A DNA stretch of 64,000 nt from Gadus chalcogrammus (lineage: Eukaryota > Chordata > Actinopteri > Gadiformes > Gadidae), in contig NC_079419.1 of NCBI RefSeq assembly GCF_026213295.1, positions 10,724,300-10,788,299 on the forward strand. Reading direction: 5' to 3'. The notes under the pieces were generated by a model. The model made no database searches and was not told the origin of the DNA. It was given only the letters and a program-made list of their open reading frames with translations. Shown here piece after piece: positions 39,353 through 44,200 of the stretch (positions are counted from its first letter, which is position 1; each line of letters begins with the position of its first letter). Position numbers and translations under genes: made by a program.

Positions 39353-41236
39353 CCCCCAGGTGAACCTGGTGTCGGAGCACATCTGGTGCGATGATTTCCT
39401 GGTGCGGAGCTTCTACCTGAAGAACATGCAGACCAACGAGACTCGAACCGTCACCCAGTTCCACTTCCTCACCTGGCCCGGCCGCGCCGCGCCCGCCTCC
39501 AGCCGCTCACTCCTCGACCTGCGCAGGTACGCCGCAACTGAGCTAATGCTAACGATAGCACCACGCTATTGATAGCACCACACCAACGCTAGCACCCCAC
39601 TAAAGCTAGCACCTCACTAACGCTTGCACCACACTAACGCTAACGCAAGCACTGTGCTAGAGCTAGCACCACTCTAAAGCTAGCACAGTGCTAACGATAG
39701 AACCGCACTAACGCTCACGCTAGCCCAGCGCTAACGCTATCAGTACTCCCTCTGTTTCAGTTCAGCCTGTACGAACCTCGTAGCCGCACTGACCGCTCAC
39801 CTCCATGTGACATGCTAACGCGCCGCTGCTGCTAACGCTAACGGTGCGCCGCAGTTACCCCGACCACTCACGGTCCCGGACCCCTGTTATATATAATATA
39901 TATATATAAGTTCTGTTATATTCCCTCCCCTAGTATATCTCCTCTTCCTCCTCCTTCTCATCTCCCTCACCTCTGTCCTCTCTCCTCTCCTCACCTCCTC
40001 CTCCTCCTCCTCCTCCCCTCTCCTCCTCTTCCTCCATCTCCTCCACCTCCTCTCCCCTCCCCTCTCCTCCTCCTCCCCTCTCCTCCTGCTCCTCCTGGTT
40101 GTGTGTTCCAGCTCTCTCCAGCGGTCGCCGGTGTCATTTTTGTGATGTTGCAGCTAGTATTATGAGCCCAGTTGCATAGTCACAAAAGTGATCATTGGAG
40201 ACTGTGACTCTGCAACCCAGGGGCTAACAGACCCCTCCTCACACCTCCTCCCTCTAACCCGGTCCAGTGACCTGTGATGACTCCCCTTCTCCTCGCTTGA
40301 TCACAGTTTGCTTGGCTGACCTCCCCCCCTCCACCTCCTTCTCCTCCCTTGACTCTCTCTCTCGCTCCCTCTCTCCCCATCTCTCTGATGCTCGCTCGCT
40401 CCTATTCTTTTTAAGTTGAAAAGCTTAAAACCTGTGGCGCTCCTCCTTTGAATGCACCCCCCTCCCCATCCCCCCCCCCCCCCCCCCACTCCCACGCCTC
40501 GTACGCCTGGACGGGACTGTTTCCATGGTAACGGCTCCCTGATTGGTGGATCTGCTCTTTGTAGCGGTATGTTTTGGTCCGCTAGGTCTTCTGCTGAGAG
40601 CTACGCCGCTACGCGCTGCGTGCTGCTAACTGTTCAGACGTCTCTCATACAACACACTCTCCTGCTCCTTTTCCTGGGGGGGGGGGGGGGGGGGGTGCTT
40701 GGAGGTCAACAATGAAAGGCAGGGGAATTTTACAAAACCCCTGATTGGTTGTGGTTGGTCATTCAGGCTGGTGAAAAGACATGTGTGTGGATGTGCGTGG
40801 TGTGTGTACAAGTTTGTGTGTGTGTGCGTGAGTTCCTGCATGTGTGTACGTGTGTGTGCGTGCTCGTGTGTCGTGTCAGCGCGTGTGTGTGTGTGCGAGT
40901 GCGTTCATGTGCTAGTGGGCGTGCGTGTGTGTGCGTGATTTTGTGTGTGCATACCTGTGACGTTAACCCCAGACGGTGTTGTGTGTTGTTTCAGGAAGGT
41001 CAACAGATGCTACAAGGGTCGCTCCTGTCCCATCATCGTCCACTGCAGGTCAGAACAACACCAATCCGTGCAAACATCTGAACACACAGACCTACACTCA
41101 AACACATTTAAACACACACAGACCTACACACACATACATCTACACACACAGTCCTACACACAGACACACACACATTTAGAATTCATCGTTCATTCTTTCA
41201 CATCACATGTCTCATCAAAGATGTGTATTTCTCTCA

Positions 41237-41291
<55 letters not shown>

Positions 41292-44200
41292 TCATTCATT
41301 ATATATATAATATACATATTTATTAATATTTCACTTTATTTTTATTTCTGCATCTGCGTCGTTTTAATTCCCTCTTGAAGAACGACACAGAATGTTCTGT
41401 TCCAAAATTACACTCCTTTGAAGTTGCTTATCCTCACAAAGCAGCGCTAACAATAGCATTAGCTGTGGAGCTCACCGCTCTCCAAGGCATGCAGCTCACT
41501 GCTAACGCTAGCATTAGCTGTGGAGCTAACCGCTCTACAAGGCAAGCAGGTGACTGCTAACACTAGTATTAGCTGTGGAGCTAACCGCTCTACAAGGCAA
41601 ACAGGTGACTGCTAACACTAGCATTAGCTGTGGAGCTAACCGCTCTACAAGGCAAACAGGTGACTGCTAACACTAGTATTAGCTGTGGAGCTAACCGCTC
41701 TACAAGGCAAACAGGTGACTGCTAACACTAGCATTAGCTGTGGAGCTAACCGCTCTACAAGGCAAGCAGGTGACTGCTAACACTAGCGTTAGCTGTGGAG
41801 CTAACCGCTCTGCAAGGCAAGCAGGTAACTGCTAACACTAGCATAAGCTGTGGAGCTAACCGCTCTACAAGGCAAGCAGGGGTCTGCTAACACTAGCATT
41901 AGCTGTGGAGCTAACCGCTCTACAAGGCAAACAGGTGACTGCTAACACTAGCATTAGCTGTGGAGCTAACCGCTCTACAAGGCAAGCAGGTGACTGCTAA
42001 CACTAGCGTTAGCTGTGGAGCTAACCGCTCTACAAGGCAAGCAGATCACTGCTAACACTAGCATTAGCTGTGGAGCTAACCGCTCTACAAGGCAAGCAGG
42101 TGACTGCTAACACTAGCATTAGCTGTGGAGCTAACCGCTCCATAAGGCCAGCAGATCACTGCTAACACTAGCATTAGCTGTGGAGCTAAACACGCGTCTT
42201 CAATTGTGCCCCCCGGAGCCGGTCCAACTGCTTGAGGCCTCCCACACTAGCGCAGCACAGAGCTTAGCTGCATGAAACGACAATCGTCACACACTAATGC
42301 ACACACTATCCAGCGTGTCTCTCTGTTCACAGTTTAAATCAATCAACGTTTTCATTTAGTTGTTGTTCATTAATATAGTAATTTAATTAAATCAGTATAA
42401 TGAATTATTACAGACAAATCTGATATATCAAATAAAGACTATTTTACTCTTACTTCTGTCTGCTAACCTGTTGTGGTGTGTGTGTGTGTTGTGTTCGTGC
42501 TAGTGCTTTGTGTGTGTGCTGTGTGTGTGTGTTGGTGTGTGTGGTGTGTGGTGTGTGTGTGCTGTGGGGTGTGGTGTGTGTCTACCTGTGTGTGTGTGTG
42601 GTGTGGGTCGTGTGGTCTACTCCGTGTGTGTGTCTGCGTGTGTGTAGTGTGTGTGTGTGTGTGGGTGTGTGTGTGGGTGCTGGTGGTGGTGTGTGTGTGG
42701 TTTGTGGCTGTGTGTGTCTAGCACTAGTGACGGTGCCCCTGGCCGTACCGGGAACCTAGCATCCCTGATTCGACATGGTCCCTCAAACCAAAAGACTGGT
42801 GCCTAAATCCTAAGGTAGTGCGGCCTTCTCCCTTCCCGCTTCATCACCGCGGGGAGGGAGGGGAGGAGGGGAGCGAGAGAGAGAGAGACTACTTAATTAG
42901 AGGAAAGGGGGCCCCTCCTAGCTACAGATCAAAGGGGCCACTGAAGGAGGGGGGCCACTGAAGGAGGGGGGTTCCCTGCGTTCTTTATGTCCCTCCTGGG
43001 AACGCACCTAGACCCACACACACACAAACACACACACACACACAAAGTCTGGGCTTAAGAAGCATCTAGGTGTGGAGTGGGCTTGACTGTGGACGTTGGA
43101 AGAGGTACTCCTCTAACTGTCTCCTTCTTCTACCTCTCATTATCTCTCTGCCTCCTACTCCTCTCTCTGTCGCTCCCTACTCTCTCTCACTCCTCTCTCT
43201 CTTCTCTCTCTCCATCTCTCCTCTCTCTCTCTCCTATCTCTCTCTCTCTCTTCTCTCCTCATCTTCTATGTCTCCTCTCTATGTCCTCTATACCCCTCTT
43301 CTCTCTCTCCTCTCTTCTATTGTCTCTCTTCTCTACTCCCTCTCTTCTCTCTTTTATGTCTCTCTACCTCCCTCTCTGTCTCCCTTTTCTATGTCTCTCT
43401 ACCTCCCTCTCTCTCTCTTCTATGTCTCTCTACCTCCCTCTCTCTCTTCTATGTCTCTCTACCTCCCTCTCTCTCTTCTTTGTCTCTCTACCTCCCTCTC
43501 TCTCTTTTCGAAAAATGAGGCCAGATTATGTACTGATTTACTTTCTCTTTTCAGTCCCATACAAAGACACACATTCCTTTGGGTTTCTTGGTTTGCGTGG
43601 TGTGTATTTGTGTGTTGTCTGTGTCTTTGTGTGTGTGCGTGTGTGTTAAATAATTGAAGCTCTCCTAGTTGGTGACTGTGTGTCATTTTGCAAAAAAACA
43701 CACATAGCCGAAAAACCTAATTAAATATGTTTGTTTTCTGGGTGCATGTGTGTGTGTGTGTGTAGTGTGTCTGTGTGTGTGTGTGTGTGGTGTGTGTGTG
43801 TGTCTGTGTGTGTGTGTGTGTGATAGGAGCCAAAGAGATTGACATTGCAGCTACCTTGGAGCACCTGAGAGACCAGAGACCTGGGATGGTCCAGACCAAG
43901 GTAACCTGATGCCCCCTCTTCACTTCATCACCTCATCACCCCATCACCTCATCACTTCATGACTTCATCACCCCATCACCTCATCACCTCATCACTTCAT
44001 CACCTCATCACTTCATCACTTCATCACCTCATCACTTCATCACCTCATCACTTCATCACCTCATCACTTCATCACCTCATCACTTCATCACCTCATCCCC
44101 TCATCATAGCCTCCCTGGTTCACTACAGCCTCTATGGTTCACTACAGCTTCCCTGTTTCACTACAGCCTCCATGGTTCACTACAGCCTCCATGGTTCACT

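Noticed and set aside
38880..39464. 194-residue minus-strand frame spanning exons 7 and 8 of ptprn2
   Set aside because: Crosses CA repeats and the antisense of two exons; a composite artefact.
41455..42190. CRISPR-like array of regular repeats
   Set aside because: The whole 55-bp unit is repeated with no unique spacers, in a vertebrate intron. It is a minisatellite.
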